Shown in pieces: positions 1 through 11,886 of a stretch of 64,000 bases of DNA. Position 1 is the first letter of the stretch; each line of letters opens with the position of its first letter. The notes beneath the pieces were generated by a model. The model was not told where the DNA came from and did no database searches. It saw nothing but the letters and a program-made list of their open reading frames with translations. Both the position numbers and the translations under genes were made by a program. Origin of the DNA: Eriocheir sinensis (lineage: Eukaryota > Arthropoda > Malacostraca > Decapoda > Varunidae); the NCBI RefSeq assembly GCF_024679095.1, contig NC_066522.1, forward strand, positions 12,809,253 to 12,873,252, in the 5' to 3' direction.

Positions 1-960
1 AGGAGGAGGAGGTGAGGGAGAGGGAAGGGAGAGAGAGGAAGCGTAGATGGGTAGAAGGAGAGACAGAGAAGAGTAGACAGGAGGAAACGAGAGAGAAAGA
101 GAGAGGGGAAGGGACAGAGGAGGCGAAGGGAGAGAGAGAGAGAGAGGGAGAGGGAGAAAGGCTAATGCAGGGAGAACGAATACAAGGAGAGAAAGAGGAG
201 GGTAGAAAGGACTGAAAGGAGGGAGAAAGAAATAAAGGAAAATGGGGAAAATGGGGAAAGAGAAGGAAGGAAGATATAAGAAGAATAGAAGAAAAGACAG
301 ATTTTTTTTTTACAGCAAAGGAGACAGTGCAAGGGCGTAAAAAAAGAAAACAACAATGAAAAAAAAGCCCGCTACTTACTGCTCCTGAACAGAGTAGAGT
401 GACCAAAAAGAGAGATTGATAGAAAGAAGGGAAAAGGGAGTTAGAGGAAGAGACAGAGAAAGAGAGAAAGAAAGGGAAATTTAGTGTGTGCATATGTAAG
501 AACTGGAAAAGGGAAGGAAAGGAAGATAGGAGAAGAATAAGTAGAGAGGAAGAGAAAGGAGATAGAGAAAGGGATAGAGAAAAAATAAAGGAAAAGTTGA
601 TATTTATATGTGTAAATACGGAAAAGGAAAGAAAGGAGAATAGAAAGAAGATGGAAGGGGAAGGGAATGAGAGAAGGGGAGACTTAAACTATGAAGAGGA
701 AGAAGAGGGAAGAGAAAGCAGAAACATTGGAACGAAGGGGGGAGAGAAGAGAAGGAGGGAGGGGAGAGAGGGGAGAGAGAAAACAGGGAAAGGGGAGGTG
801 GGGAAGAGAGATGGGAGGTAAAGTAGACGGAAGAAAGGAGGGGAGGAGGGGGGTGGGGAAGAAGAGGAGTTTAACCAGGTATGTAGACGTAGGAATAGGT
901 GAGGAAAGGGGGGGAAGGGGAAGGGGGTGGGGGAGGGGGGAGGGGGGGGGCTAGAGCGGT
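1..960. repeat. Purine-rich low-complexity tract
   Basis: The plus strand is almost entirely A and G (GAGA, GGAA, AGAAGG), ending in runs of G near 905-950. Open frames here encode only R/E/K/G-rich sequence and are composition artefacts. A short retroposon copy interrupts the tract at about 301-410. I see no gene. Confidence 0.9.
301..410 (-). mobile_element. R129 short poly(A) retroposon copy
   Basis: Begins with a T run followed by TACAGCAAAGGAGACAG and continues through AAAAGCCCGCTACTTACTGC. The same roughly 110-130 bp sequence recurs at 29318, 29681, 34030, 34309, 46497, 48496 and 60992. On the minus strand it ends in CTGTAAAAA, which suggests a retroposed unit with a poly(A) tail. The family name is mine; no database match was made. 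Confidence 0.7.
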
Positions 961-974
961 CACCTGTCAGCCTG

Positions 975-1245
975 TCCGATTATCCTGCAGTGGCCTACGT
1001 TGCGCCCTCCTCCCCCTCTTCCTCCTCTTCCTCCTCCTTCTCCTCTTCCTCCTCTTCTTCTTCCTCTTTTTCCGTCACTTCTTCATTTTAGTATTCTCAT
1101 CTTACTCTTTCACTTTCTTCACTTTCTTCACCTCCTCCTCCTCCTCCTCCTTCCTCTTTTTCCTTCACTTCTTCATTTTAGTATCCTTCTTTTATTCTTT
1201 CACTTCCTCCTCCTCCTCCTCCTCCTTGTCTCCGCAGTGCCTCTT
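975..1245. repeat. Pyrimidine tract, (TCC)n-rich
   Basis: C/T-only sequence of TCC, TTC and CTT repeats. A near-duplicate of about 75 bp (TTTTTCCGTCACTTCTTCA and TTTTTCCTTCACTTCTTCA) occurs twice at 1066-1210. The open frames through it are low-complexity L/P/S/F sequence, not genes. Confidence 0.85.
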
Positions 1246-1359
1246 ACGGAACATAGATGGCGCCAGCATCGTAATTACCCTCGTGTTATCAAGCGGTTTG
1301 TGTAGTTTATTTTTTTTCTTTTATTATTATTTGGCGGCGGTCCAGGAGCCGTTCAAACA

Positions 1360-1680
1360 CCTCCTCCTCCTCCTCCTCCTCCTCCTCCATCCAGCAAGTT
1401 CGAGGAGGAGGATGAGGAGGAGGAGGAGGATGTAGAGGCGAAGGAGGAAGTAAGAGATAAACGTTCGGTTGTCAAGGAAAAATGAAGAGGAAGAGGAGGA
1501 AAAAATGGGAGGAAAAAGGAACAGAAGAAGAAGAACAAAGGGCAAAAGGAGGATGAGGTACAGGAGAACAAAAAATAAGAACGAGAACAAGAACAAGAGC
1601 GAAAACAAGAGCAAGAAAGTAAAACAACGAAAATCAAGAGTATTACGAAGAATATGGGAGGAAGGAGTCTCAGTATAAGG
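1360..1680. repeat. (CTC)n / (GAG)n inverted pair, then purine tract
   Basis: A (CTC)n run at 1361-1388 is followed after a short spacer by (GAG)n at 1404-1430, so one strand can fold on itself. The rest is A/G-rich to about 1680. Confidence 0.75.
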
Positions 1681-1734
1681 AGGAAACCTGGAAACATAAA
1701 TATACAGGCAACAGAAATTCTATTGGCTCATTAC

Positions 1735-2195
1735 GAGGTTGCCCGCTCTGGTGATTTAATCCGCTCGACAGCCGCTTGGTGCCCGCAGAGCAGATGAGAG
1801 CACTTGGGTGATCAATTTACTCCTGACGCAACGAAATAACGGTGGATTCGATTTTTTAAAGTACATATTTGATGGTATTCGTATTTATTACTTCTGAGGG
1901 ATGATTGTTCCAGTGGCGGATGACTAGGTCTGAGAAGAAACTCCTGCCAATGTCTGTACTACTTCGCCTTGCTTGAATGTGTACACCGTTATTACTTGTT
2001 CGTGAGTTGGTTTATAGATCAAAGAACTTGGCGTGGTCGACGTTATTGAACTTTTTCAGGTACTTGGCGGCTTGAATCATATCCCCTCGCAGGCGTCTTT
2101 CATCCAGTGTAAAGAGATTGAGTCGCTTGAGTCGCTCCTCGCACGGTTGAGCCCTTAAGGTTGGAATCATCTCTGCTTGTTAATCTCTTTTTTGT
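1735..2195 (-). pseudogene. LINE reverse-transcriptase C-terminal relic
   Basis: The minus strand from about 2170 downward reads through LKRLNLFTLDERRLRGDM and IQAAKYLKKFNNVD, followed by a stop and then FSDLVIRHWNNHPSEV. This is the usual C-terminal block after the polymerase fingers and palm of CR1/L2-type LINEs: an Arg-rich helix, RGDMIxxxK, then a WN.LP-like segment, here WNNHPSEV. Only the last 130 or so codons survive, with in-frame stops (about 2023 and below) and no upstream RT motifs. It is a 5'-truncated, dead copy. A specific family cannot be named from the window. Confidence 0.75.
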
Positions 2196-2229
2196 CTTTT
2201 TGTCCATGTGATTTTCATTTTGTGTCTGA

Positions 2230-2474
2230 GAAGGAGGAGGAGGAGGAGGAGGAGGAGGAGGAGGAGGATAAGATTGGGAAGATGAAGAGGACACCGACAA
2301 AACCAGGAAAAAGTCATGCAGATAAAGAGAAGGAGGAGGAGAAGGAGGAGGAGGAGTAGGAGGAGGAGGCGGAAAAATAAGAGAAAAAGGAAAAGAATGA
2401 AAAACATAATAAAAAAATATATCAAGGATGATATTTGATTACCGAGAAGGTAGATGATGTCGCAGGTGACAGGA

Positions 2475-2542
<68 letters not shown>

Positions 2543-2700
2543 GGAAGAAAGCTGAATAAAGAGAAAGAACGTATGTAAAGGAAAAAGAACCCAGGATATT
2601 TAAAAGGAAAAATAAAAGAAGGCGGTGTCGAAAAGATGGAGAGGAGGAGGAGGAGGAGGAGGAGGAGGAAACTGACGAGGAACAGGAAATAATATAAACT
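2230..2700. repeat. (GGA)n and (CAA)n microsatellite cluster
   Basis: (GGA)n at about 2232-2268, mixed purine sequence, a pure (CAA)n run of about 20 units at 2477-2540, and (GGA)n at 2641-2669. No gene evidence. Confidence 0.9.
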
Positions 2701-2799
2701 TTGCATCAGTATTTTTCCCTTCCATCTCTTAAACTTTTAAAGCGAAATATATTCATGCAAAACGTATGTTATCTCTTTTGACCTCTGAATGTCCTTATC

Positions 2800-3760
2800 A
2801 CTTTCTCCTCTCCCTTGTTTTCCTACTTCTCCTCCTCTTCCTCCTCTCCTTCCACGAGCAAAGTGGAGGAGGAGGAGAAGGAGGAGGAGGAGAAGGAGGA
2901 AGAGGAGGAGGAGGAATATACGAGTGAGAGAACCTTACTTAACCTTCTACTTTTCCTTCTCCTCTTCCTTATTCTCTTCCACGAGTAAGGACAGGCGGTG
3001 GCTGAGTGGTCACCGTGCGGGCGTGGTATCCTGGAGGACTCGGATTCAAGTCCCGCCCGCCGCCACAAACTGACAATTTTCAGTCATCGCCGAGTATCCT
3101 AAGACTACCCACATGCTGTCCTGATGACCACCTTTCAACCCGGACCCTAGATAATTTCAAGAGGATCAAAGATAAGGTTCGGGGGCCAGCATAAGCCAAA
3201 CAAGATGGCGCCACAATAAAACATTTGCCTGCGCCATTACGGGCTGGAGCAACCAACAGTCCCCAACAAGAAAGCCTGCCGGCGTTATAGGCAAAACTTA
3301 TAAAAAAGATGTGTGAGAGAACCTAACTTAACCTAACCTTACCTTCTCCTCCTCCTCCTCCTTTTCCATTAGCAAAGAGGAAGAGGAGAAGGAAGAGGAG
3401 GAAGAGAAGAAAGAGGAGGTCTAAAAGAATATACGTGTGAAAGAACCTAACTTAACCTTACCTTGCTTTCTTCTCCTCCTCCTCTTCTCCAGCAAACAGG
3501 GAGAGGAGGAGGAAGAGGAGGAGGAGGCGAATGAGGAGGAGGAGGAGGAGGAGGAGAAGGAGAAGGAGGAGGAGGAGGAGGATTAAAATAATATACAAAT
3601 GAGAGAACCTAAAACTTAACCTTCTCCTCCTCCTCCTCCTCTTCTTCCTCTCCCACTAGCAAGGAAGAGGAGGAGGAGGAAGAGGAGGAAGTAGAGGAGG
3701 AGTAGAGGAGGAGGAGGAAGAGGAGGAGGCCTAAAAGAATATACGAGCGAGAGAAGACAC
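2800..3760. repeat. Composite palindromic (TCC)n...(GGA)n tandem repeat
   Basis: About five units share the order GAGAGAACCTAACTTAACC, a (TCC)n arm, a spacer containing AGCAAAG or AGCAAG, a (GGA)n arm, then AATATACG. The GAGAGAACC anchor recurs near 2925, 3314, 3439, 3601 and, as a last remnant, 3749. Each unit is a near-palindrome of a pyrimidine arm and a purine arm. A SINE interrupts the array at 2990-3305. Confidence 0.8.
2990..3305 (+). mobile_element. tRNA-derived SINE (family 1)
   Basis: The head has a polymerase III A box (TGGCTGAGTGGTCA) and B box (GGATTCAAGTCC). Then comes a body with CATCGCCGAGT and CTACCCACATGCTGTCC, and a tail ending GTTATAGGCAAAACTTATAAA. The copy at 27765-28065 has the same order of blocks, so this is a family rather than a tRNA gene. 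It is inserted into the palindromic repeat, replacing the expected purine arm after ACGAGTAAGG. The acceptor ends are not paired as in a functional tRNA. Confidence 0.8.
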
Positions 3761-3889
3761 AGCCAGCACTCCCTCGTTCTCATTAGCGTTCACTCTTATG
3801 CGGGAAATATGAAGTCCCGAAGGATTTATGTGGAGTTCGGGCAGACGTATCGCCGCCCTGAGCCTCTGTTTAGTATGCTTCTCTGTGTC

Positions 3890-4480
3890 TTGTCTTTCTC
3901 TTATCTTATGTCCCTCTCTCTCTTTGTTTCGCTGTCTGATGCTTTCTTTCTTCCTTTCTTTCTTTCTCTCTTGTTTTTTTGTTTTTTGTTTTTCTTTGTG
4001 TTGGTCTTTTTTTGTTTTCTTTCTTTCCTCTCTTCTTTTTTCTTGTTTCTTTGTCCGTTGCTTTCTTTCTTCCTTTCTTTCTTTCTCTCTTTCTTTCTGT
4101 GTCTCCCTCTCTCTCTCTCCCTCTCTTTGTTTCTCTTTCTGTTGCTTTCTTTCTTTCTTTCTCTTTCTTTCTGTGTCTCCCTCTCTCTCTCCCTCTCTTT
4201 GTTTCTCTTTCTGTTGCTTTCTTTCTTTCTTTCTCTTTTTCTTGTTTGTTTGTGTTTTGTTTGCTTTTCTTTGTGTTGGTCTTGTTTTTGTCTTCTTTCT
4301 TTCCTTTCTTCTTTCCCTTCTTCCTCTATTTGTTTATTTTATTTTTTTCATATTTCTTTCATTCTTGTTTTATCGCTCGTTTTTTTCTTTTGCCCTTTAT
4401 TTTTTTCTTTATTTTCTTGTTCTATTGTTCTTTCTAACCTTTTCCTTCTTTTAGTTATATTTTCTACCTACCGTCCTCTC
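3890..4480. repeat. Pyrimidine-rich tract with internal duplication
   Basis: T/C-rich sequence of TTTC and CTCT. A block with CTTTCTGTTGCTTTCTTTC recurs around 4135 and 4208, with a related block near 4055. Open frames (up to 506 codons) are F/L/S/C-rich and lack any domain; not coding. Confidence 0.85.
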
Positions 4481-4484
4481 TATC

Positions 4485-4579
4485 TATGTCTATCTATTTT
4501 TTCTATCCATCTATCCATCTACCTATATCTCTATCTTTCTATCTATCTATCTATCTGTCTCCATCTATCCATATGTCTG

Positions 4580-4621
<42 letters not shown>

Positions 4622-4627
4622 AATCTT

Positions 4628-4674
<47 letters not shown>

Positions 4675-4705
4675 GTCTGTCTATCTATCTATCTATTTTT
4701 ATCAG
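4485..4705. repeat. (CTAT)n tetranucleotide microsatellite
   Basis: Nearly continuous CTAT repeats with CTGT and CATC interruptions, best at 4575-4700. From 4705 to about 5340 the sequence is T-rich and then ordinary, and I see no gene in it. Confidence 0.95.
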
Positions 4706-5344
4706 GGTTTCAATCTGACTATTCATCTTTCTATCTTACTTTCGTTATTTTCGTGTCTTTTTTTTTGCATTTTCTCTCATAAAGAAATAAAAAAAATCCT
4801 GATTCTTCTTTCCATTTTTATTTATTTATTTTATTTTATTTATTTATTTATTTTTTTTTTTTTTTGGGTGTGTGTGATTAGCGGCAACATTCTTATCATT
4901 TCAACATTTTTTTTTCTTACTATTTTCGTTTCTCATTTCTTTTGTTTATCTCCGCGGCGACTCACCTCATGCCATTCACGTTGCGGCGCTCGGCAGTCTT
5001 ACATACCTCCTCCTTCTTCTCCCCAACACACACACACACGCACACACACGTCGTTCCCTAGCCATATAACATCGTCCGTTCACCCATCTCCCTTTCCGCC
5101 TGTCAATCTCCGTCCGTTGATCTGTCTCCTGTCAATCTTCCCAGCCGTTCGTCCAGACAGCCAAACAGCCATATCAGACAGCCATACAGGTATCTTCTAT
5201 GGATCTATTAATTTCATATCCTATTTAGTCTGCAGTACACAAGCTTCCAGTCTGTGTTTCTGTTTGTATATTCGTTTCTTTTGTCGACATCAGTTATTGC
5301 TTGGGTCTATACTTAGTCTGCCTACTTAATTGCCTACCTACCAA

Positions 5345-5536
5345 CCTGTCTACCTTCCTTCCTTCCTTCCTTCCTTCCATCTTTTTTTTCTTCCTTCCTT
5401 CCTTTCTTTTTTTCTTTTTTTTTTCTTTCTTTCTTTCTTCCTTCCTTTCTTCTTTTCTATCTACCTATCCACATACCTGCATGCCTACCTACCTAGCTAC
5501 CTACATATACCTATTAACATGTACCTACCCTCCTAC

Positions 5537-5597
<61 letters not shown>

Positions 5598-5687
5598 TGC
5601 ACATACATCACTTCATACACTGCACTCAACCGTCAGTTCCGCCAGAAACATCCATACATTAGCCAATCAGTAGTCATCCGTCTTCCG

Positions 5688-5756
<69 letters not shown>

Positions 5757-5760
5757 GTCC
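5345..5760. repeat. (CTTC)n, (CTAC)n and two (CA)n microsatellites
   Basis: (CTTC)n at 5353-5460, CTAC/CTAT runs to 5538, pure (CA)n at 5538-5594 and again at 5690-5753. The sequence from 5760 to 6250 has short runs of AAGC, (TAC)n at 6013-6055 and (TCC)n at 6180-6225, and no gene that I can support. Confidence 0.93.
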
Positions 5761-6254
5761 TCAACACCTAACAAACAATAAAGCAAACATAACAAGTGAA
5801 GAAAATAAGCAATCAAGTAAACAAGCAAGCAAAGTCTTTAACCAGCCAGCCAGCCATGCAAGCAGTCCGCCATGCCAGCCGTCCATTCCTTACATCACCC
5901 AACACACATGATATTTCCTGCCTCGGACGCCACGCATGTTAAAGCTCCTTCCCCCGTAAAATGTGTAAGCGTCCAGACGGTATCCTTTTCCTGTGTACTT
6001 GGGAATATCCTACACTATTACTACTCCTTTTACTACTATTACTATTACTATTACTATCCTTCTCCCGCTCCTCCTCCCGGATCAAGTAACCCCAGCAGAG
6101 TCCTTCCAAAGTCTCCGCCTCCACCCTTCCTCCAGGGGTCCCGGCAACTTGCCACTCCCCCCCAGCCACAAGCCCCACCCTCCTCCTCCTCCTCCTCCTT
6201 CTCCTCGTCCTCCTCCTCCGCTAAGGACAATGACCTTATCCCGGACTGTTGTAA

Positions 6255-7275
6255 GTCGCGCCTCCGTGCTCCTGGCGGCTCCCCACTGCACTATTTCATT
6301 CGTCGCCTCCTTTTTTGTCGTTTTATGCACGCTGTTGATAACTCTTACTCGAGTTGTGTTTGTACACTGTGTGCATTTTTTTTTCTTTTTTTACGTTCAG
6401 CCTGTAGCACCGGTAGCTTTCTTGATGTTGGCCTTGTGGTCGGACCCAGCCCGTTAGTGGTGCAGGCGAGTGTTAATAATGGCGTTATCTTGCCTGGCCC
6501 CGGAACTCATTTTTGCTCCTCTCCAGAGAGTTTCGCTAGAGTCCTGGCTGACGGGTGACTATCAGGACAACGTGTGGGTAGTTTTAAACCACTCAGCGAT
6601 GACCGAAAATTATCAGCTTGTGGCGGCGGTTGAGGCCGGGTTCTCCAGGACACTGCGCCCGCACGCTGATCACAGCCACCGCCTCGCTATCCCTGTCTCG
6701 TGTTGTTGACCTTATTCCGCATAGTCGGTTCCCCGTGCTCCGGGCGGCTCTTCTCTGCAGTGTTTTGTTTGTCGTTCTTCCTTTGTTGTCTTTCTGTACA
6801 CCATTTAATGGAGGTGTGTGTCGCGAGATGTGAAGTATTGCGGGCTCGCGGTGTTGACATCCATGCTCCTGGCGGCTTTTGTCTGCCGTATTTCGTTCGT
6901 CGTTCTTCCTTTGTTGTCTTTCTGTACACGACTGATAACTTTTAATGGAGGGTTGTGTGCATGAGGTGAAATATTGCGGGCTCGCGGTGTTGTCCTCCCT
7001 GCTCCGGGCGGCTCTTTTCTGCAGTATTTTGTTCGTCGTTTTCCCGTTGTCGTCTTTCTGTACACCACTGATATCTTTTTAATGGCGGTGTGTGTCGCGA
7101 GGTGTGAAGTATTGCCGGCACGTGTTGTTGTCCTCCATGCTCTGGGCGGCTCTTCTCTGCAGTATTTCGTTCGTCGTTCTTCTTTTGTCTTTCTGTACAC
7201 CACTGATAACTTTTAATGGAGGCGTGTGTCGCGAGGTGTGAAGTATTGCCGGCACGTGTTGTTGACCTTATCCCA
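6255..7275 (+). repeat. Satellite-like tandem repeat, about 128-136 bp unit
   Basis: The anchor CTTTCTGTACAC recurs at 6790, 6918, 7054 and 7189 (steps 128, 136, 135). A more diverged unit lies at about 6255-6480 (CTCCTGGCGGCT, then TCGTTTTATGCACGC). Units share TGTGAAGTATTG, GCTCC.GGCGGCT and TTCGTTCGTCGTT. Reading frames shift between units, so the short ORFs over them are not genes. Confidence 0.85.
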
Positions 7276-7439
7276 GCGCTTACGGTGCCGCGGTGCTCAG
7301 GAGGGATCAGTCTTCGTCTATTGTTTCTCTTCGTCGATGCTCAAGTTTTCATGTTTATCGTTTGCATTCGTCTTCCGCGCGACAAATTGTTTTAAGCAGA
7401 TTGTGTCCGATATCGAACACTACCGTTAGAGAGTCCTGG

Positions 7440-10400
7440 TGCGATCGATCGGACGTGCTGAATCTGCTTCTTATTGTTTATTTATGTATTTATTTTTTCT
7501 TGTCGAGGTGCTGTTGTTGTCCTTTTTTTTCTCCTCGTATCGATTGTTTTGTTTTGTATTCTTCAGGGTCAGACTTATCACGAATGGCTCCGCTTCTTCC
7601 TGCATGGTTTTCTTGTCTCGAGGTGCTGTTGTTGTTTATATTTTCTCTCTTTCTATTGATTTATTTTGTTTTCTTCAGGGTCAAACTATTACTGGAACGT
7701 ACATTCTGTCTTATCACGAATGGCTCCGCTTCTTCTTGCATGGTTTTCTTGTCTCGAGGTGCTGTTGTTGTCCTTATTTTCTCTCTTTCTATTGATTTAT
7801 TTTGTTTTCTTTGGGTTCAAACTCTCAATGGAACGTTACATTGTGTCTCATCTCGAATGGCTCTGGTCCATCGTGCACACTTTTCTTGTCTCGAGGTGCT
7901 GTTGTTGTCCTTATTTTCTCTCTTTCTATTGATTTATTTTGTTTTCTTCGGGGTCAAACTATCACTGGAAGGCTCACGAATGGCCCTGCTCCTTCCTTTA
8001 TACTTTTCTTGTTTTGAGGTGTTGTTCTTGTCCTTATTTTCTTTCTCTTGACTTGTTTTGTTTTCTTCGGGTTCAAACTCTCAATGGAACGTTACATTGT
8101 ATCTTATCACGAATGTCTCTGCGTCTTCCTGCATGCTTGTTTTTCTGGCGAGGTGCTGCTGTTCTTTTCCTTTTTCTCCTTATGTTGATAATTTTGTTTT
8201 GTCTCCCGCTTGGGAAAGTTTTATTATCCGTACATTTTATTTTATCATGAATGTGTGTGTTTATGGTGACCGTTTCTTCATACATACTTTTTTGTCTCTA
8301 GATGCAGTCTTTGTCCATTTTCCTCTTTGTATTGATTATTTTGTTGTGTCTTTCGCTTGGCAAACTTATATTACACGTACATTTTGTCCTATCAAAAATG
8401 TATGCGTTCATGGCGGCTTGTCAGTTTCTTCCTTCATATAATTCTTGCCGGGGTACTGGTGTTGTCCTTTTTCCTCTCTAGTTTGATCATTTTGTTTTAT
8501 CTTCCTTGGGGCAAACTTTTATTACATGTACATTTTGTCCTATCTAAAATGTATTCGTTCATGGCGGCTTGTCAGTTTCTTCTTGCATACTTTTCCTGTC
8601 GAGTTGCAATATTTTTTTTCTCCTTAGATTAGCCTTTTTGTTGTGTCTTCCGCCTGGCAAACTATTATTACCCGTATGGCGAACAAGGTGTCGTATCGCG
8701 AACGTATGTGTTTATGGTGATTCTGCTTCTTCGTGTATATTTTTCCTGTCAATGTCTTGTAATTCTTTTTCTCGTTATTTTTATCTTTCTATTTTGTCTC
8801 CCGCAGAAGCTATTATTATCCATTTTGTCCTATCACGAATGTCTGTTATTATGGCGACTTGTTTGTTTTTCCATGCATTAATTTCCAGTCCAAGTGTATG
8901 TATTTTTCTCTTTATATTGGTCATTTTCTTTTGTCTCTCACTGGGCAAACTTTCATTATAACTTCATTTTATTTGATCACGAATGTATGTGTTCATGGCG
9001 GTTTGTTTGTTTCTTCATGTCCAAGTCCAAGTGTATTTTTCTCTTTATATCGATCATTATATTTTGTCTTTCACTGATCAAACTTTCATCATAACTACAT
9101 TTTGTTTTATCACGAATGTATGTGCTAATGGCTTCTCTCCATCTTCGTGGATAACCTACTTCTGTCGATGTGCTCCACAGCTGAAAGTCTTGCCTGTCTG
9201 CTTTTGGTGGTTCTCTTCATTGCTACTGTTTATATCAATGTCCAGTTTCGTTTTTCCTGTTGATCATCCTAGCTAGAAAGTCAGGGTCAAATTGTTACTC
9301 TGTCCTACAAAAAGTTCCTTACCCCGCACTGGTGATTATATTGCTCGTATGTCCACGGTGACTCTGCTGTTTGTTACTGTTTATATCAATGTCCAGTTTT
9401 GTTCTTTGTGTTGCTCATTCTAGTTCTGTGTGGGGTCAAATTGCTACTTACCCATAAATAGTTCCTCACCCATTCACAGCGGAAGTTATTGCCTGTTTGC
9501 TCACGGTGACTCTGCGCTTTGCTACTGTTTATATCAATGTCCAGTTTTGTTCTTTATGTTGCTCATTCTAGCTCTGTGCATGGGGTCAAATTGCTACTTA
9601 CCCATAAATAGATCCTAACCCATTCACAGCGGAAATTCTCGCCTGTTTGCTCATGGTGACTCAACGCTTTTCTACTTTTTATATCAAAGTCCATTTTTGT
9701 TCTTTGTGTTGCTCATTCTAGCTCTGTGCATGGGGTCAAATTGCTACTTACCCATAAATAGATCCTCACCCATTCACAGCAGAAATTCTCGCCTGTTTGC
9801 TCATGGTGACTCAACGCTTTTCTACTTTTTATATCAAAGTCCGTTTTCGTTCTTTATGTTGGTCATTCTAACCTTCTGTGGGGGGAGAATTGTTACTGTC
9901 CTCAGCCTTTACAGTCGAAATTCCTGCCTGTTTTCTCCTGCTGGCTCTGTTTTTTTACTACTTTTTTTTATATAATTTGTTTCGTTCTTTATGTTGATAT
10001 TTCTAACTTTTATGGGGTCAGATTGTTACTTACCTAAAAAAGTTCCTCACCCATTTATGGTCGAAATTCGTGTCTGTTTGCTCTTGGTGGCTCTGTTCTT
10101 TTGTATTTTCTATATCAACGATCAGTTTTGTTCTTGGTGTTGATGATTCTAACTTTCCGTGTTGGGGAAATTGTTACTTATATAAAATGTCGTATCACTC
10201 ACAGTTGAAAGTCTTGTCTGTTTGCTCTTGGTGATTGGTCTTTACTATTTTCATCTATCATTGTTCAGATTTGTTCTTCATGTTGATAATTCTAACCTTT
10301 TGTGTTGGGGAACTTGTTACTTAAATAAAATGTCTAATACCTCGCAGTTGAAGTCTTGTCTGTTTGCTCAGGTTCTTTACTCTTTTTATCGATTATTGTT

Positions 10401-11280
10401 CAGATTTGTTCTTTATATTGATAATTCTAACGTTCTGTGTTGGGCCAAATGTTACTAAGATAAAATGTCATACCCCTACACCAAAAAATCTTACCTCTTT
10501 ACTTTTCGCAGCTTTTCGTTTTCTCTCATGTGTCGACAGGCACTTGTTTTTTCCCCCCCTATTGTGATGATAATCGTCGTGTTATGTCCTGGCAAGTCAT
10601 TTCCTATCCCATGCCTTATTCACGTTCCCGAAAAACCTGTCTCACTACACCCATGGCTTCTTTGTTCTTTTGTTGCTTTCAATGTCGAGGTTGTTTTTTT
10701 CCCTTATTCAGTTTCCTTTGTGTGGGGCGAACTGGTATTTATACATGATATCTTACCCTGCATTACCGGAAGACTGCCTTGTTCCTCGTGGTGACTTTGT
10801 TCTTTGCTGTGTTTCATTATTCTTTTTCACTGCCATTTTTCCCATTTTTATGTTGCTAGTTTTCAGGTTCCGTGTGGCTCAAATTGTTGCTCATGTTCTT
10901 TTTTGTCAAACTGAACACCCGATAAACTTGTCTCCACCCCATGCTCCTCTTTTTGTTACTCTTTACAGTGACGGACATTTTTTTTATCTTTATTACTTTC
11001 GTTTTAGTGAGGGCCAACCTGTTACGTGTGTTGTTTTATCCTCCGTAGCAGTAATATAGTATAGCTATTTTGCCTGTTTGCTCATGATAACTGTTCTTTG
11101 GTACTTATTGCGTCCATTTGCCGTGTTTATTTATTTGCTTTCAGAATTTTGTTGTTCCGTGTGGGGCTATATTTTTACTTCAATTTCCCTGTTTTCCTAT
11201 TTACTCAAGGTGACTTTGTGGTTTGCTAATTTATGTGTATGTGCAATGTTTTTTTTTCTTTATATTGATAAGTTTTAGGT
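7440..11280 (+). repeat. Diverged T-rich satellite array, about 137-150 bp unit
   Basis: In the first part the anchor TCAAACT follows TTTTGTTTTCTTC and recurs at 7681, 7817, 7954 and 8073, then as GCAAACTT at 8360 and 8511. Units share CTTGTCTCGAGGTGCTGTTG. From about 9434 the anchor GGTCAAATTGCTACTTACC recurs at 9434, 9584 and 9734 (exactly 150 bp) and then decays to about 11280. The unit changes gradually along the array while retaining a TCA/GCAAA block, a TATTGATxATTTTGTT block and a CATGGTGACT-type block. No coding signal survives. Confidence 0.8.
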
Positions 11281-11317
11281 TCTGTGTCGGGCAAAGCGTT
11301 ACTTATGCATTGCTCGT

Positions 11318-11695
11318 ATACTCACACGCTTTCGGCTCTCGTAGCGAATATTTCCAAGGCCCATAAAAGAGATAGGTCGGGTTCCATGAGTCTTTTTCAT
11401 GTTCATGGTGCAGAGGCCTTGTTTAACTATCACTAGGCTTATAAAACTACCCAAGGAAATACTAACACAACCTCTCCTAAAACCCGTATTCTTCGACGCT
11501 TTCGAGTCACACAACTATTCCCAAAGGCCCACAAAGGAGATAAGTCGGATTCCCATGAGTGTTTTTCACAATGATGGTGCAGAAGACATGTCAAACTATC
11601 ACTAGGCTCATAAAACCAACCACGAAAATACCCAGCACCTCTACGAAAGCCTTACCAAATGTGAGTGTAAGCCCCGAAAATTCTGAGAAGCTGAG
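11318..11695 (+). mobile_element. MITE-A copy 1, two tandem units
   Basis: The left end reads CACGCTTTCGGCTCTCGTAG, then TTTCCAAGGCCC, a CATGAGT block, GTTCATGGTGCAGAGGCC, ACTATCACTAGGCT and GGAAATACTAACACAACCTC. The unit restarts at about 11490 (TTCTTCGACGCTTTCGAGTC) and ends with GTAAGCCCCGAAAATTCTGA. The two ends are inverted relatives (CGCTTTCGGCTC against GAGCCxxGAAAxxxTTGAGAA in other copies), the structure of a small non-autonomous DNA element. Confidence 0.75.
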
Positions 11696-11886
11696 CCTAT
11701 TGTTACGTCTTATTCCGCGCGCCTGAAAAAAGAATAATAAACCTTCCCTGTGTGCGCGTGGAGGCTCTTCCCTCAACGTCATTGCAGGTGCTGACGCGCG
11801 GGTGTGTGTGTCCTGGTGTGTGATCGTCTTAAGTTGTCACACACACGACAGATTGTTACAAATGGCCCCGACAAACGGCAGAGATC

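Noticed and set aside
2994..3068. Possible tRNA gene
   Set aside because: Head of a SINE; the same head-body-tail order is found at 27765.
3320..3350. Interstitial telomere array
   Set aside because: Only a few degenerate CCTAA-like units within a larger repeat; kept as a weak remark in the palindrome finding.
3809..5329. 506-codon plus-strand frame of F, L, S and Y
   Set aside because: Pyrimidine tract plus (CTAT)n; composition explains it fully.
7293..8051. 252-codon hydrophobic frame suggestive of a membrane protein
   Set aside because: It crosses several tandem satellite units; hydrophobicity comes from T-rich repeats, and frames change between units.
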